64,000 bases of DNA. Source: Mycoplana rhizolycopersici. Lineage in GTDB: Bacteria > Pseudomonadota > Alphaproteobacteria > Rhizobiales > Rhizobiaceae. The stretch covers positions 1 to 64,000 of the forward strand of contig NZ_JABXYK010000014.1 of assembly GCF_013378445.1 (NCBI RefSeq). Direction: 5' to 3'. Each line of letters begins with the position of its first letter. Within the stretch, counting starts at the first letter, position 1. The notes beneath the pieces are model-generated. The model searched no databases. It was not told where the DNA came from and worked only from the letters and a program-made list of their open reading frames with translations. This document shows, piece by piece, positions 16,329-26,361 of this stretch. The position numbers and the translations under genes were made by a program.

Positions 16329-17369
16329 ATGAAGGCAATGTACTACGAAGCATTCGGCGCAAGACCGGAAATCCGCACCCTGCCCGATCCGACGCCTTCG
16401 AACGCGGGCGTGGTCGTCAAGGTCGAGGCGACCGGACTATGCCGCAGCGACTGGCACGGATGGCAGGGGCATGACCCCGACATCTCCCTGCCGCACGTGC
16501 CAGGCCACGAGCTCGCCGGTACCGTGCTCGCCACCGGCAGGGGCGTGACGCGCTTCCGGGTCGGCGACCGGGTGACGGTGCCCTTCGTCTCGGGCTGCGG
16601 CCATTGCCACGAGTGCCGCTCGGGCAACCAGCAGATCTGCGAGGAGCAGTTCCAGCCGGGCTTCACCCATTGGGGATCATTCGCCGAGTACGTGGCGCTC
16701 GACTACGCCGACCAGAACCTCGTGCACCTGCCTGACAATGTCAGCTTTGCGACCGCGGCAAGCCTCGGCTGCCGCTTTGCTACCTCGTTTCGCGCCGTCT
16801 GCGACCAGGCAAAGGTCAAGGGCGGAGAATGGGTGGCGGTGCACGGCTGCGGCGGCGTCGGCCTCTCCGCCATCATGATCGCGGCGGCGCTCGGCGCCCA
16901 TCCGATCGCGATCGACATTTCGGACGACAAGCTCGCCTTTGCCCGCAAGATGGGCGCCGTCGCCGCCATCAACGCGCGGGACGTGGCCGATGTGGCCGAG
17001 GCGGTGCGGGAGATCACCGGCGGGGGCGCGCATGCCTCGATCGATGCGCTCGGCTCGCGCGTGACCTGCTTCAACTCGATCAGGAACCTGCGCCGACGCG
17101 GCCGGCACGTGCAGGTCGGCCTGATGCTGGGGGACGAGGCGACACCGGAAATCCCGATGGCGCAGGTGATCGGGCACGAACTGGAGATCTATGGCAGCCA
17201 CGGCATGCAAGCCTGGCGCTACGACGCCATGCTTTCGATGATGGCGCAGGGACGGCTGCAGCCGGAGAAACTCATCGGCCGCGAGATCAGCCTCGACGAA
17301 GGCGTCGATGCCCTGATGACCCTGGACACGACAACCGACCTCGGAATCAGCGTGATCACGCGGTTCTGA
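16329..17369 (+). CDS. Zinc-dependent alcohol dehydrogenase family protein
   Basis: A 346-residue medium-chain dehydrogenase. The catalytic zinc site is seen in [14 protein letters not shown] and GHELAG; the structural zinc loop is [15 protein letters not shown]; the nucleotide fold follows as [22 protein letters not shown] at the end of beta-2 suggests NAD preference over NADP. The start ATG 16329 follows CGGAGG by 8 bases. The substrate is not evident; relatives act on alcohols, polyols or aldehydes. A haloacid dehalogenase-like gene follows about 100 bp later on the same strand, so an operon is possible. Confidence 0.88.
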   Translation: MKAMYYEAFGARPEIRTLPDPTPSNAGVVVKVEATGLCRSDWHGWQGHDPDISLPHVPGHELAGTVLATGRGVTRFRVGDRVTVPFVSGCGHCHECRSGNQQICEEQFQPGFTHWGSFAEYVALDYADQNLVHLPDNVSFATAASLGCRFATSFRAVCDQAKVKGGEWVAVHGCGGVGLSAIMIAAALGAHPIAIDISDDKLAFARKMGAVAAINARDVADVAEAVREITGGGAHASIDALGSRVTCFNSIRNLRRRGRHVQVGLMLGDEATPEIPMAQVIGHELEIYGSHGMQAWRYDAMLSMMAQGRLQPEKLIGREISLDEGVDALMTLDTTTDLGISVITRF

Positions 17370-17476
17370 GCGCGCAAGGAAGGACGTTTCCTTTCTTGTG
17401 CAATGCACCCAATGTTGACATGATCTCGCGCTAATGATTTGGAATAATAGCGCTTTCTGGGAGTTGAGCCGCCGCC

Positions 17477-18130
17477 GTGCCCTATGCAGCCTATGTCTTC
17501 GATGCCTATGGCACGCTGTTTGACGTGCATGCGGCCGTGCGCCACCATGCGGGCGACGTCGGCCCGGAATACCAGCGTTTTTCCGAACTGTGGCGAGCCA
17601 AGCAGCTGGAATACTCCTGGACGCGGGCGCTGATGAGCGCCTACCGCGACTTCTGGCAGCTGACCGAAGAAGCGCTGGACTACTCGTTTCACAGAATTCC
17701 CGAAGTGGACCGGTCGCTGCGAACGAAGCTTCTCGACGCGTACTGGAAACTGGACTGCTATCCGGAAGTGCCCGCGGTCCTGAAAAGCCTCAAGGCGCGC
17801 GGGGCACGGGTCGCGATCCTTTCCAACGGCTCACCGGCGATGCTGAAGTCCGCCGTCGACAATGCCGCGCTTGACACCGTCATCGACGATATCTTCTCCG
17901 TCGACGCGCTGCGCACCTACAAGACAGCACCCGCCGTCTACGACGTGGTGACGACGAGCTACCGGCTCTATCCCGCGGCCGTATCGTTCCAGTCGTCGAA
18001 CCGCTGGGATGTGGCGGGTGCGACGAAATTCGGCTTCCGCACGGTGTGGATCAACCGGACCGGCATGCCGGACGAATATGCCGATCTCGGCCCGTCGCTG
18101 ATCCTGCCGACGCTGGAGGCGCTCGAGTAA
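17477..18130 (+). CDS. Haloacid dehalogenase, type II
   Basis: A 217-residue HAD-superfamily hydrolase close to L-2-haloacid dehalogenases. The nucleophile is D9 in FDAYGTLFD; the second motif is ILSNGSP; the Lys motif lies in LRTYKTAPAVYD; and the later SFQSSNRWDVAGATKFGF segment carries the Asn/Asp pair. RTVWINRTG follows. It would replace the halogen of short 2-haloalkanoates by hydroxyl, although many family members may act on other substrates. The start is GTG with a weak site (GGGAG at about 17459). A methyltransferase gene follows 21 bp later, so the two are likely co-transcribed. Confidence 0.88.
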   Translation: MPYAAYVFDAYGTLFDVHAAVRHHAGDVGPEYQRFSELWRAKQLEYSWTRALMSAYRDFWQLTEEALDYSFHRIPEVDRSLRTKLLDAYWKLDCYPEVPAVLKSLKARGARVAILSNGSPAMLKSAVDNAALDTVIDDIFSVDALRTYKTAPAVYDVVTTSYRLYPAAVSFQSSNRWDVAGATKFGFRTVWINRTGMPDEYADLGPSLILPTLEALE

Positions 18131-18151
18131 CAGACGGAGGGAGAGGCGCGG

Positions 18152-18922
18152 ATGGCGTGGTCGGCGGCACAGTATGTGAAATTCGAGGGCGAGCGTACGC
18201 GCGCCGCGCGAGACCTGCTGGCGCAGGTCCCGGACCTTCCCGCAGGCCCCGCCTACGACCTCGGCTGCGGTCCGGGCAACTCGACCGAGCTGGTGGCGGA
18301 GCGCTTTGCCGATCACCAGACCATCGGCATCGACAGCGACGAGGACATGCTGGCGGCGGCTCGAAAGCGGCTGCCGGGCATCACCTTTGCCCATGGGGAC
18401 CTTTCGGTCTGGACGCCGCCTGTGCCGGCAGCGCTCCTGTTCGCCAACGCGGTCTTCCAATGGGTGCCCGACCATATCGCCGTGTTCGAACGGCTGATGG
18501 ACCACCTCGTCCCCGGCGGCGTGCTGGCGGTGCAGATGCCCGACAATCGCGGCGAGCCGAACCACACGGAAACGGATGCGGTGACCGAGGATCCGCGCTG
18601 GGCCCGCTACTTTGCCGCCTCCCATCCGAGGCGTCCGCCCCTGCCGCCGACGATCGCCTATTTCGACGCGCTGTCGAAAAAAGCTGAACGGGTCGACATT
18701 TGGCACACGATCTACAACCATCCGATGGCGGATGCGGCGGCGATCGTCGAATGGGTGAAGGGCACGGGCATCAGGCCATATCTCGAAAAGCTGCCGGACG
18801 AAGAACAGCCCGGCTTCCTGGAATGCTACCGGCAGCGGATCGAAAAGGCCTATCCGCAGACCGCCGACGGGCGCGTGCTGCTGCGCTTCCCGCGGCTTTT
18901 CCTGGTGGCGGTCAAGGCGTGA
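18152..18922 (+). CDS. tam: Trans-aconitate 2-methyltransferase
   Basis: The 256-residue SAM-dependent enzyme methylates trans-aconitate, a spontaneous and inhibitory isomer of the citrate-cycle intermediate. Motif I is [19 protein letters not shown]; motif II region [16 protein letters not shown]; post-motif [14 protein letters not shown]. The Tam-specific start [17 protein letters not shown] and the later [17 protein letters not shown] match the family throughout. A strong GGAGGGAGAGG site lies upstream. It sits just downstream of the dehalogenase gene. Confidence 0.93.
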   Translation: MAWSAAQYVKFEGERTRAARDLLAQVPDLPAGPAYDLGCGPGNSTELVAERFADHQTIGIDSDEDMLAAARKRLPGITFAHGDLSVWTPPVPAALLFANAVFQWVPDHIAVFERLMDHLVPGGVLAVQMPDNRGEPNHTETDAVTEDPRWARYFAASHPRRPPLPPTIAYFDALSKKAERVDIWHTIYNHPMADAAAIVEWVKGTGIRPYLEKLPDEEQPGFLECYRQRIEKAYPQTADGRVLLRFPRLFLVAVKA

Positions 18923-18952
18923 GCATCCGCGGCGTCGGCAATTGGGAAATTG

Positions 18953-19738
18953 TCAGTCGAACGGGCAAGGCCAGTTGGACGGTGCGGTAAGGCCGGCCGG
19001 CAGCCGGGTTTTGCCATCGCCGCAGGCGAGATTGACCTGCTCCTGCGACAGACCCTTCGCGTTTGTGAGATCCAGCCCCTCGATGCGGGTCAGGAACATG
19101 AAGGCCTGCGAAAAGTCCAACGGCTGGTCGAATGTCGCTTTGCTGAAGTCAGCCCGCGAGAGGTTGGCAAGCGGGAAGCTGGCGCCGGAGATGACCGCGC
19201 CGCGGAAATCCGCCCGGCCGAGTTCCGCCTTCTCGAAATCGACGCCGGCAAGGCTGGCGTTCTTGAAGTTCGCCCGCTGCAATTCGGCGCTGGCAAAGGT
19301 CGCCCCATTCGCCGCGACACCCTCGAAGCCGACGCGGTAGGCCTCGACCCGATTGAAATTGGCCTTCGTGAGGGTGGCGCCGGTGAACCAGGCGCGAGAG
19401 AGATTGGCCTTTTCCAGATTGGCGGAGGTGAGGTTGGTCCGGCTCAGATCGGTCAGCGCGAGATCGGCCTCGCCGAGGTTGGCGCCCCTCATGTTACTGC
19501 CCTGGAGCATGATCGCCCTCTTCTTGCAGCCGGCCCAGTCGATCCCCGGCTCCGGCGTGCTGCCGCAGTCGGCCGCAGCTGCGGTGCGCCCCGCTAAAAT
19601 GACGGCGACGCAGGGGACAGAGAGGGCAAGGAAGCCAAGCACGATGGCGGAACCGAGGCCGGCCTTGCGCTGCAGCGAAAGGGCTTTGGAAGAACGCCGG
19701 AACTTCACATGTGCCTGATGCCCGCCACGAATGCTCAT
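18953..19738 (-). CDS. Pentapeptide-repeat protein, exported or membrane-anchored
   Basis: A 261-residue protein with a hydrophobic segment near the N-terminus (GSAIVLGFLALSVPCVAVILA) followed by a mature region starting around AADCGSTPEPGIDWAGC. From about residue 77 to 215 it is built of pentapeptide repeats of the A(D/N)LXX type (SNMRGANLGEADLALTDLS and on), which fold as a right-handed quadrilateral beta-helix. The C-terminal part closes with LACGDGKTRLP and two Cys. ATG 19738 follows GAGG by 6 bases; the longer frame has no such site. The function of this exported class is not known; it is not a gyrase-mimic type by context. Confidence 0.85.
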   Translation of the reverse strand: MSIRGGHQAHVKFRRSSKALSLQRKAGLGSAIVLGFLALSVPCVAVILAGRTAAAADCGSTPEPGIDWAGCKKRAIMLQGSNMRGANLGEADLALTDLSRTNLTSANLEKANLSRAWFTGATLTKANFNRVEAYRVGFEGVAANGATFASAELQRANFKNASLAGVDFEKAELGRADFRGAVISGASFPLANLSRADFSKATFDQPLDFSQAFMFLTRIEGLDLTNAKGLSQEQVNLACGDGKTRLPAGLTAPSNWPCPFD

Positions 19739-19895
19739 CTGCCACCTCGGTACGCTGCTATAGCCGGCAGGCCGCCTTCGGAAACGCTCCAAACGGCCCG
19801 CCGTTCTTCAGTTCTGACACAGGCATGCAAGAATTGGCAATCGGGAATTACGCGTTCCGGCCGCCCCGCTTGCTCCTGCGCAGCGGCCCCGAACG

Positions 19896-21365
19896 TCAGG
19901 CAAGCATGTTTTTGTGGAACACGCCGTCCTTCATGATGATCTTCAGGTTTTGCTCCGCATCGACCAGCACGTTCAGGTCCACGGTCGGATCACCGTCGAC
20001 AAGCAGGAGATCGGCGAAGGCACCTTGCGCAATCCGCCCCACCGGCGCCGGATAGGGCGTGCGCGGCCCGGACATCGCCAGAAGCTCGGCGTTGGTGGCG
20101 GTCGCCATCTTCAGCGCTTCGGCCGCCGAGAAGCCGTAGTTCTTCATTTTCGCCAGTTGCGCCGTCTGCGTCGCTGCCCCCTCGGCATCGAACAGCAGGT
20201 CGGTGCCCCACGCGGTCTTCAGCTTGTGCTCCCTTGCGAGCTGATAGGCGCGCTTCGTGCCGGCAAACATCTCCAACTGCTTGACCCGGTTCGGCGTTCC
20301 CTCGGAGAACTGGTAGCCGTGCGTCTCGTCGAAGGGCTGGGTGCTGAGCCAGATGCCGTCGCCCGCCATGATCTTCGCCGTCTCCTCGTCCATCAGCTGG
20401 CCATGGTCGATGCAGCGCACGCCGCCCCTGAGGGCGATCTGGATCGCGCGCGGCATATAGGCGTGGACGGTCACGTAGGTTCCCCAGTTCTCGGCGGCGT
20501 CGACTGCGGCACGGAACTCGGCGACGGTATACTGGCTGCTGTCGAGCGGATCGTAGTTCGAGGAGACGCCGCCGCCGGCAGCGAGCTTGAGCTGCGAGGC
20601 GCCCAGCATCAGCTGTTCCCGGCAGCGCTTGAGCACTTCGTCGACACCGTCGGCGATGGCGCTGCCGCCGATCGCCTCTGCGCGTGAAAACGGTGCGCCC
20701 GGTGGCGAGGGGATCTCGTAGGGCATGCGGAAATCGCCATGGCCGGAGGTTTGCGAGATCATCGCACCCGAGGGCCAGATGCGGGGCCCGGCGCAGATCC
20801 CGCCGTCGATCGCCCGCTTCAGGCCGAAGGTCGGGCCGCTAAGGTCGCGCACGCTGGTAAAGCCGCGCATCAGCATGCGCTCCGCCTCCTGCGCGGCAAG
20901 CAGATTGAGATAGCCCACGTCAGCGGTCAGCAGCACCTGCATCGAGATCGCCGCCATCATCACATGCACATGGGCATCGATCAGGCCGGGCATCAGCGTG
21001 CGCCCGCCGCAGTCCACGGCCTGAACATCCGGCGGCAGCGGGGCAGTGTCGGGCTCGACGGCCTTGATCGTCTTGCCGTCCACCAGCACGCGCATTCCGG
21101 TGCGCACCGTCTCCGACGTGCCGTCGAAGAGGCGGATATTGGTGAAGGCGACCGGATTTTTCGGCGGAGCCGGCACGGCGGCCAGCAAACGGCCGGGTCC
21201 CAGCGCCAGCAGTCCGGCCGAGGCAGCCGCCCCGGTGAGAAAGGTACGCCTGGAAAATTTCGACGCCAGCGCTCCGTTCAGCCGGGCGAAGGCCGGGCTG
21301 TGGCAAATGCAGGCGAAGGTCTCATGAGTTTGGCTGGCATCAACGGCGGGATCGCATGCAAACAT
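19896..21365 (-). CDS. Tat-exported metal-dependent amidohydrolase
   Basis: A 489-residue amidohydrolase of the imidazolonepropionase/prolidase-like branch. A twin-arginine signal, SRRTFLTGAAASAG, sits at residues 38-51 after a Cys-containing leader (FACICHSPA), which is a common leader form in this branch. The metal ligands are present: HVH in DAHVHV, Lys in LKLAAGGG, His in VTVHAYM, His in CIDHGQL and Asp in AWGTDLLF. It would act in the periplasm on an amide, lactam or peptide-like substrate that cannot be named. It is transcribed alone by spacing; a LysR gene lies upstream on the same strand. Confidence 0.87.
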   Translation of the reverse strand: MFACDPAVDASQTHETFACICHSPAFARLNGALASKFSRRTFLTGAAASAGLLALGPGRLLAAVPAPPKNPVAFTNIRLFDGTSETVRTGMRVLVDGKTIKAVEPDTAPLPPDVQAVDCGGRTLMPGLIDAHVHVMMAAISMQVLLTADVGYLNLLAAQEAERMLMRGFTSVRDLSGPTFGLKRAIDGGICAGPRIWPSGAMISQTSGHGDFRMPYEIPSPPGAPFSRAEAIGGSAIADGVDEVLKRCREQLMLGASQLKLAAGGGVSSNYDPLDSSQYTVAEFRAAVDAAENWGTYVTVHAYMPRAIQIALRGGVRCIDHGQLMDEETAKIMAGDGIWLSTQPFDETHGYQFSEGTPNRVKQLEMFAGTKRAYQLAREHKLKTAWGTDLLFDAEGAATQTAQLAKMKNYGFSAAEALKMATATNAELLAMSGPRTPYPAPVGRIAQGAFADLLLVDGDPTVDLNVLVDAEQNLKIIMKDGVFHKNMLA

Positions 21366-21524
21366 GAACTGCTCCTAGATGACGCTGATATCTGACGCTG
21401 AAATATTCCTGTCTGAAACGCTTTCGACGCAGAGCATTTCATGCTGCGGGGATGTTTGCCAGAGGCATTCCGCGCCGGCCCTCCCTCCAAGGTTGTCCAA
21501 TGGGCACCCCGGAACGAACGCGCC

Positions 21525-22424
21525 TCAGGGACATATGCGTGCGGCAAGGAAATCGATGAAGGCGCGAATGCGGGCTGCCAGGTGTTCGTGGCCGGCAAAG
21601 ACAGCGTAGACCGTCTCGACCTCGCCGGAATGAAAAGCCTCCAGCAGCGGCACGAGGCGGCCGGCCTGCAGGTCCGGCTCCACATGGAAGCGGCCGACGC
21701 GGCCAATCCCGATCCCATCCAGGCAGATCTGGCGGACGATCGCGCCGCTCGACACCTGCATGTTGCCGGTGACCGCATAGTGGCGCAGCGCCGCCTGCCC
21801 GGGCAGGCGGAACGCCCACTCGTCGACGCTGCGGCGGAAGTTGAAGCGGATACAGTTGTGGCCCGCAAGCTCGTCCGGCGTCCTCGGCGTGCCGTGGCGG
21901 TCGAGATAGGAGGGCGAAGCCATGACCACGGGGGCGCTTTCCATCAGCTTGCGCGCCTTCAGCGAGGAATCGCGCATGGGACCGCTACGGATGGCGACGT
22001 CGGCCCGCTCGCCGATCACGTCGATCATGCTGTCGGTCAGCGTCAGGTCGAGCTGGATCTCGGGATAGAGCGCGAGGAACTCCGGTGCCAGCGGCAGGAT
22101 GAAGCGTTCGCCGAAGCCAACCGAGGCGTTGACGCGCAAGGGGCCGCGGGGCGTCGCCCGGGCGCCGTCGGCGACCGCCTGCTCGGTTTCGGCGATCTCG
22201 GCCAGGATGCGCCGCGCGCGTTCGAGATAGACCTCGCCCTCCGGCGTCAGCTCCAGGCGGCGGGTGGTGCGCACGAGCAGCCGCGTCGACAGCCGGTCCT
22301 CGATGCGGCTGACCAGCTTGCTGACGGCCGAGGGCGACAGGCCGAGCCTGCGGCCGGCCGCCGAGAAGCTCTTCATGTCCATGGCGGTCACGAAGACCTC
22401 CATCTCGCCGGCCCGATTGTCCAT
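21525..22424 (-). CDS. LysR-family transcriptional regulator
   Basis: A 299-residue regulator with an N-terminal winged helix-turn-helix (FVTAMDMKSFSAAGRRLGLSPSAVSKLVSRIEDRL, residues about 10-45) and a LysR effector domain (GPLRVNASVGFGERFILP onward). It is divergent from an MFS transporter and aldo/keto reductase pair, with 148 bp between the starts. It very probably controls that pair in response to a compound they export or reduce, which is the usual layout for this family. The ligand is unknown. Confidence 0.9.
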   Translation of the reverse strand: MDNRAGEMEVFVTAMDMKSFSAAGRRLGLSPSAVSKLVSRIEDRLSTRLLVRTTRRLELTPEGEVYLERARRILAEIAETEQAVADGARATPRGPLRVNASVGFGERFILPLAPEFLALYPEIQLDLTLTDSMIDVIGERADVAIRSGPMRDSSLKARKLMESAPVVMASPSYLDRHGTPRTPDELAGHNCIRFNFRRSVDEWAFRLPGQAALRHYAVTGNMQVSSGAIVRQICLDGIGIGRVGRFHVEPDLQAGRLVPLLEAFHSGEVETVYAVFAGHEHLAARIRAFIDFLAARICP

Positions 22425-22572
22425 TTGACGCCTGTTCTATGAATTCAATTCAAAGATACTTGTCCCACTATGCGGATTATCGCGCAGGCTCACAAGGGTC
22501 ATATTGCCCGGCGAACGAACCTTTCAATCGCTTTTGACCGCCCGGCACCGCCGGCCGCGGAAGGAGTATCCC

Positions 22573-23772
22573 ATGCCTCTGGCCCTCTTCGCGCTGACGA
22601 TCGCCGCCTATGCGATCGGCACGACCGAATTCGTCATCGTCGGCCTGTTGCCGACAGTCGCCGACGATCTCGGCATCACCCTGCCGCTTGCCGGCCTCAT
22701 CGTCTCCATCTATGCGCTCGGCGTCACCTTCGGCGCGCCGGTGCTGACGGCGCTGACCGGCCGCGCCAGACGCAAGCCGCTGCTGCTCGGGCTGATGGCT
22801 CTGTTCATCGCCGGCAACACGCTCGCCGCCTTCGCCCCATCCTACGAAATCCTGCTCGTCGCCCGCGTGCTGTCGGCCTTCGCCCACGGTGTATTCTTCT
22901 CCGTCGGTGCGACGATCGCGGCCGAACTCGTGCCGGAAGACCGGCGGGCCTCGGCCATCGCCATGATGTTCATGGGCCTGACGGTGGCCATCGTCACCGG
23001 GGTGCCGCTCGGCACGCTGATCGGCCAGACCTTCGGCTGGCGCGCCACCTTCGCCGCCGTCGCCGGTCTTGGTGTCGTGGCCTTTGCCGGCATCGCAGCA
23101 CTTCTGCCCTCGAACCTCAAGCGGCAGGAGGCGGCAAGCCTTGGAGAGCAGGTCCGCGTGCTGGGTTCCGGCCGGCTGTTGATCGTGTTCGCCATGACCG
23201 CGCTCGGCTACGGCGGCACCTTCGTGACCTTCACCTTCCTTGCCCCGATGCTGCAGCAGGTCACCGGTTTTTCCGCATCCTCTGTCAGTCTTGTGCTGGT
23301 GCTCTACGGGCTTGCCATCGCCATCGGCAACATCGCAGGCGGCAAGATCGCCGACCGCAACCCGGTGCGGGCGCTGACCTGGCTGTTTGCAGCCCAGGCC
23401 GCCGTGCTGGCCCTCTTCACCTTCACCGCTCCCTCGCCGGTTCTGGCGCTCGTCACGCTTGCCGCCCTCGGCTTTCTCTCCTTCGCCAACGTGCCCGGCC
23501 TGCAGCTCTATGTGGTCCAGCTCGCGAAGCGCCACCGGCCGGCCGCCGTCGACGTCGCCTCGGCGCTGAACATCGCTGCCTTCAACCTCGGCATCGCCGC
23601 CGGCGCCTGGATCGGCGGGCTGGTGGTCGCCTCGTCGCTCGGCCTCGGCGCCACCCCCTTCGTCGGCGCGCTGCTGGTCGCAGCCGCCCTCGGCTTCACG
23701 CTCCTCAGCGGCCATCTCGACCGCCGGGAAGCGCCCCGCCAGCCGGCAGAGGCGGCCGGCCAGCCGGCCTGA
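22573..23772 (+). CDS. MFS efflux transporter (DHA1, AraJ-like)
   Basis: A 399-residue inner-membrane protein with about 12 helices. The start segment MPLALFALTIAAYAIGTTEFVIVGLLP is the mark of the sugar/arabinose efflux group (AraJ, YdhP), and the MFS signature appears at TGRARRKPLLLGL. ATG 22573 follows AAGGAG by 6 bases. An aldo/keto reductase gene starts 67 bp after its stop; with the divergent LysR gene this forms a small regulated unit, perhaps for export and reduction of a toxic sugar-like or aldehyde compound. The substrate is unknown. Confidence 0.88.
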   Translation: MPLALFALTIAAYAIGTTEFVIVGLLPTVADDLGITLPLAGLIVSIYALGVTFGAPVLTALTGRARRKPLLLGLMALFIAGNTLAAFAPSYEILLVARVLSAFAHGVFFSVGATIAAELVPEDRRASAIAMMFMGLTVAIVTGVPLGTLIGQTFGWRATFAAVAGLGVVAFAGIAALLPSNLKRQEAASLGEQVRVLGSGRLLIVFAMTALGYGGTFVTFTFLAPMLQQVTGFSASSVSLVLVLYGLAIAIGNIAGGKIADRNPVRALTWLFAAQAAVLALFTFTAPSPVLALVTLAALGFLSFANVPGLQLYVVQLAKRHRPAAVDVASALNIAAFNLGIAAGAWIGGLVVASSLGLGATPFVGALLVAAALGFTLLSGHLDRREAPRQPAEAAGQPA

Positions 23773-23839
23773 CCGAAAAACGGTCCCCTCCGGCGCGAAC
23801 ATGCGCGCCGGATCACGACAGCAACAAGGACAAATCGAC

Positions 23840-24673
23840 ATGCACATCATTCCCGCAAACGGCGCCCATATCCCCCAGCTCGGCTTCGGCACCTTCCGAA
23901 TGCCCGAGGATCAGGTGGCGGACATCCTGCCGAAGGCGATCGACACCGGCTTCCGCCATATCGACACGGCACAGATCTACGGCAACGAGGCTGCCGTCGG
24001 CGCGGCGATCAAGGCCTCCGGCATCGCCCGCGAGGCGATTTTCCTCACCACCAAGGTCTGGGTCGAGAACTACCGCCGCGATGCCTTCCAGGCCTCGGTG
24101 GAAGAGAGCCTGCGGAAGCTTCAGACGGACCATGTCGACCTTCTGCTGCTGCACTGGCCGAACGAGGCGGTTCCGCTTGCCGAACAGATCGAGGCGCTCA
24201 ACCGCGTGCGCGAGAAAGGACAGGCGCGGCATATCGGCGTCAGCAACTTCACCACCGCCCTGATGGCCGAGGCCGTGGCCCTCAGCCCGGCGCCGCTCGC
24301 AACCAACCAGATCGAGTATCATCCCTATCTCGACCAGACGAAGGTGATCGCCGCCGCCCGCGCTTCCGGCCTTTCGATCACCGCCTACTACGCAATGGCG
24401 GACGGAAAGGTGCCGAACGACGCGGTGCTGCAGGAGATCGGCGCCCGCCACGGCAGGACGGCAGCACAGGCAGCACTGCGCTGGCTCATCCAGCAGCCAG
24501 ACGTCGCGGCGCTGACGAAGACCGCAACGGCGACCCGGCTCAAGGAGAACCTCGACATCTTCGATTTCGCCCTCTCCGCCGAGGAAATGGCGGCGATCCA
24601 CGCGCTTGCCCGACCCGATGGCCGGATCGTCAGCCCGGACGGGCTTGCGCCGCAATGGGACGCGGCGTCGTGA
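23840..24673 (+). CDS. Aldo/keto reductase (2,5-diketo-D-gluconate reductase-type)
   Basis: A 277-residue NADPH-dependent reductase with the (beta/alpha)8 fold. The catalytic tetrad is visible: Asp in RHIDTAQIYGNE with Tyr in the same segment, Lys in LTTKVWVENY, and His in LLLLHWPN. NQIEYHPYLDQ and later KTATATRLKENLDIFDF complete the family pattern. It is closest in character to DkgB-type enzymes that reduce 2,5-diketogluconate and methylglyoxal. ATG 23840 follows AAGGA by 9 bases. It is in an operon with the MFS gene before it and is probably controlled by the divergent LysR regulator. Confidence 0.9.
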   Translation: MHIIPANGAHIPQLGFGTFRMPEDQVADILPKAIDTGFRHIDTAQIYGNEAAVGAAIKASGIAREAIFLTTKVWVENYRRDAFQASVEESLRKLQTDHVDLLLLHWPNEAVPLAEQIEALNRVREKGQARHIGVSNFTTALMAEAVALSPAPLATNQIEYHPYLDQTKVIAAARASGLSITAYYAMADGKVPNDAVLQEIGARHGRTAAQAALRWLIQQPDVAALTKTATATRLKENLDIFDFALSAEEMAAIHALARPDGRIVSPDGLAPQWDAAS

Positions 24674-24824
24674 TCGCAGCCGGCCGATATGGTGCATGAC
24701 GAGGACGGAGCGCCGAGTTTCCCGGCGGCTCCGTTCGTTGGCAGTCCGCGACCGTCCGGTAACGCCCTCGGCCTTGTTCGCCTTGTGACGGGAACGCGCG
24801 TGTGGCCGCGCCGCCCTCCCCCTT

Positions 24825-24937
24825 CCGTCACCCCGGGCTTGATCCTGGGTCCAGCAGCGCCGCGTCCGCGGCGCTGGAAACGCTTTATCGCGCAAGGACT
24901 TGCGCGGCTGGATGCCGGCTCAAGCCCGGCATGACGG
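24825..24937. repeat. RIME-like palindromic intergenic repeat, copy 2
   Basis: The ends are complementary (CCGTCACCCCGGGCTTGATC at 24825; the reverse type ending GGCATGACGG at 24928-24937), with inner hairpins such as CAGCGCCGCG/CGCGGCGCTG. It lies in the 466-bp gap 24674-25139, which otherwise shows no gene. Related to 15097-15207 and 51887-52002. Confidence 0.65.
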
Positions 24938-25139
24938 CTGAGGGGTTGGCCGCCCATGGTTGAGACGGGTGGCGAGAGAGGCGGTTGACAGGGCGGCTGT
25001 CAGGGCGGCGAGACAGGGTGGGGTTCACGCGGCGGGACCGGACTTGATCGGCGCCGCTCCGTCCTGCCCTTCCCAAATGCGATGGCGGGAGATATGGATG
25101 GGGTCCGGCAGCAGGTCGCGCGCCGCGCGGGAATCCAAC

Positions 25140-26300
25140 ATGCAGACACATCAGGAGCTTGCGGCGCACAGCGCGCCCGACTGGCCGGCGATCGTCGCCG
25201 TCGTTCTCGGCGTCACGGCGTTTTCGGTGGCGCAGGGCGTCACCTATCCGCTGATCTCGCTGGTGCTGGAAGGGCGCGGCGTTTCTTCGACCATGATCGG
25301 CATCAATGCCGTCGGCTTCGCGCTCGGGCTTGCGGCGGCGACGCTGATGCTCGGGCAGCTGACGCAGCGATTCCGCGCCCAGCACCTGATCATCGCGGGG
25401 CTCGTCGGCTGCTCGCTGTGCCTCGCCGCCTTCGCCACCTTCTCGTCGATCACCGTCTGGTTCGTGGCGCGCTTCCTGCTCGGCTTCTGCGCCAGCCTGA
25501 TCTTCATGCTCAGCGAAGCCTGGCTGAACGTCGCCTGCCCCGACCGCTTGCGCGGGCGGATTTCGGGCATCTACGGCGCTGCGATCTGCGCCGGCTTTGC
25601 CGCCGGCCCGCTCGCCATTCCGCTGTTCGGCACCGCCGGCGGTTTCGGCTTTGCGTTGACGGCGGTCTATCTGGCGCTCGTCGCCTTCGCCACCGCGCTC
25701 CTGATGGTTTCCACCCGCACGGTGCCCGAACCGTCCTCGACGCGCGACCTGTTCGCCTTCTTCCGCCATGCGCCGATGCTGGTGGCGATGGTCTTCGCCT
25801 TCGGCTTCGCCGACATCGCGGCGATCTCGTCCATGCCTGTCTATTTCGTCAAGATGGGGCATTCGGAGGCCTTCGCAGCCCTCAGCGTGACCGTGCTGGC
25901 CCTGCCGACCGCGGTGGCGCAGCCCCTGATCGGCTATGCGCTGGATCGCCTGCCGCGCCACAGCGTCGCCGTCGGCACGGCCTTCGTCGCGGCCCTCAGC
26001 TACCTTGCCATCCCCTTCATCGAGACGCCGGCGCTGATCCTCGCAGCCTTTGCCATGATTGGCGCTGCCAGCTTCTCGCTCTATACCTGCGCGCTGACGA
26101 TGCTGGGTGAAAACTTCCGCGGCGGCATGCTCGTGGCGGGCAGTGCCGCCTACTCGCTGACCTATGCGATCGGTAGCGGCGCCGGATCGAGCCTGACCGG
26201 CGCCATCATGGAAATCGGCGGCCCGCAGGCGGGACCGCTGTCCGTCGGCGCCGCACTTGCGGTGTTCACCGCCGCCTTCGTGCTCGGCAGGCGCCGATAA
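25140..26300 (+). CDS. MFS transporter (YcaD-like)
   Basis: A 386-residue permease with 12 predicted helices. The N-terminal helix 1 reads AIVAVVLGVTAFSVAQGVTYPLI, then LEGRGVSSTMIGINAVGFALG, a pattern typical of the YcaD-type group, with SEAWLNVACPDRLRGRISGIYG in the central loop. ATG 25140 was chosen because the preceding 60 codons of the longer frame look non-coding; the Shine-Dalgarno sequence is weak. The substrate is unknown. It is followed by a convergent DUF2267-like gene. Confidence 0.85.
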   Translation: MQTHQELAAHSAPDWPAIVAVVLGVTAFSVAQGVTYPLISLVLEGRGVSSTMIGINAVGFALGLAAATLMLGQLTQRFRAQHLIIAGLVGCSLCLAAFATFSSITVWFVARFLLGFCASLIFMLSEAWLNVACPDRLRGRISGIYGAAICAGFAAGPLAIPLFGTAGGFGFALTAVYLALVAFATALLMVSTRTVPEPSSTRDLFAFFRHAPMLVAMVFAFGFADIAAISSMPVYFVKMGHSEAFAALSVTVLALPTAVAQPLIGYALDRLPRHSVAVGTAFVAALSYLAIPFIETPALILAAFAMIGAASFSLYTCALTMLGENFRGGMLVAGSAAYSLTYAIGSGAGSSLTGAIMEIGGPQAGPLSVGAALAVFTAAFVLGRRR

Positions 26301-26361
26301 TCGTTTGTCCGGCCGGACTTTTCGCCCGGCCGGACAAGTTCAAATCAGACCGGCTGGCGAA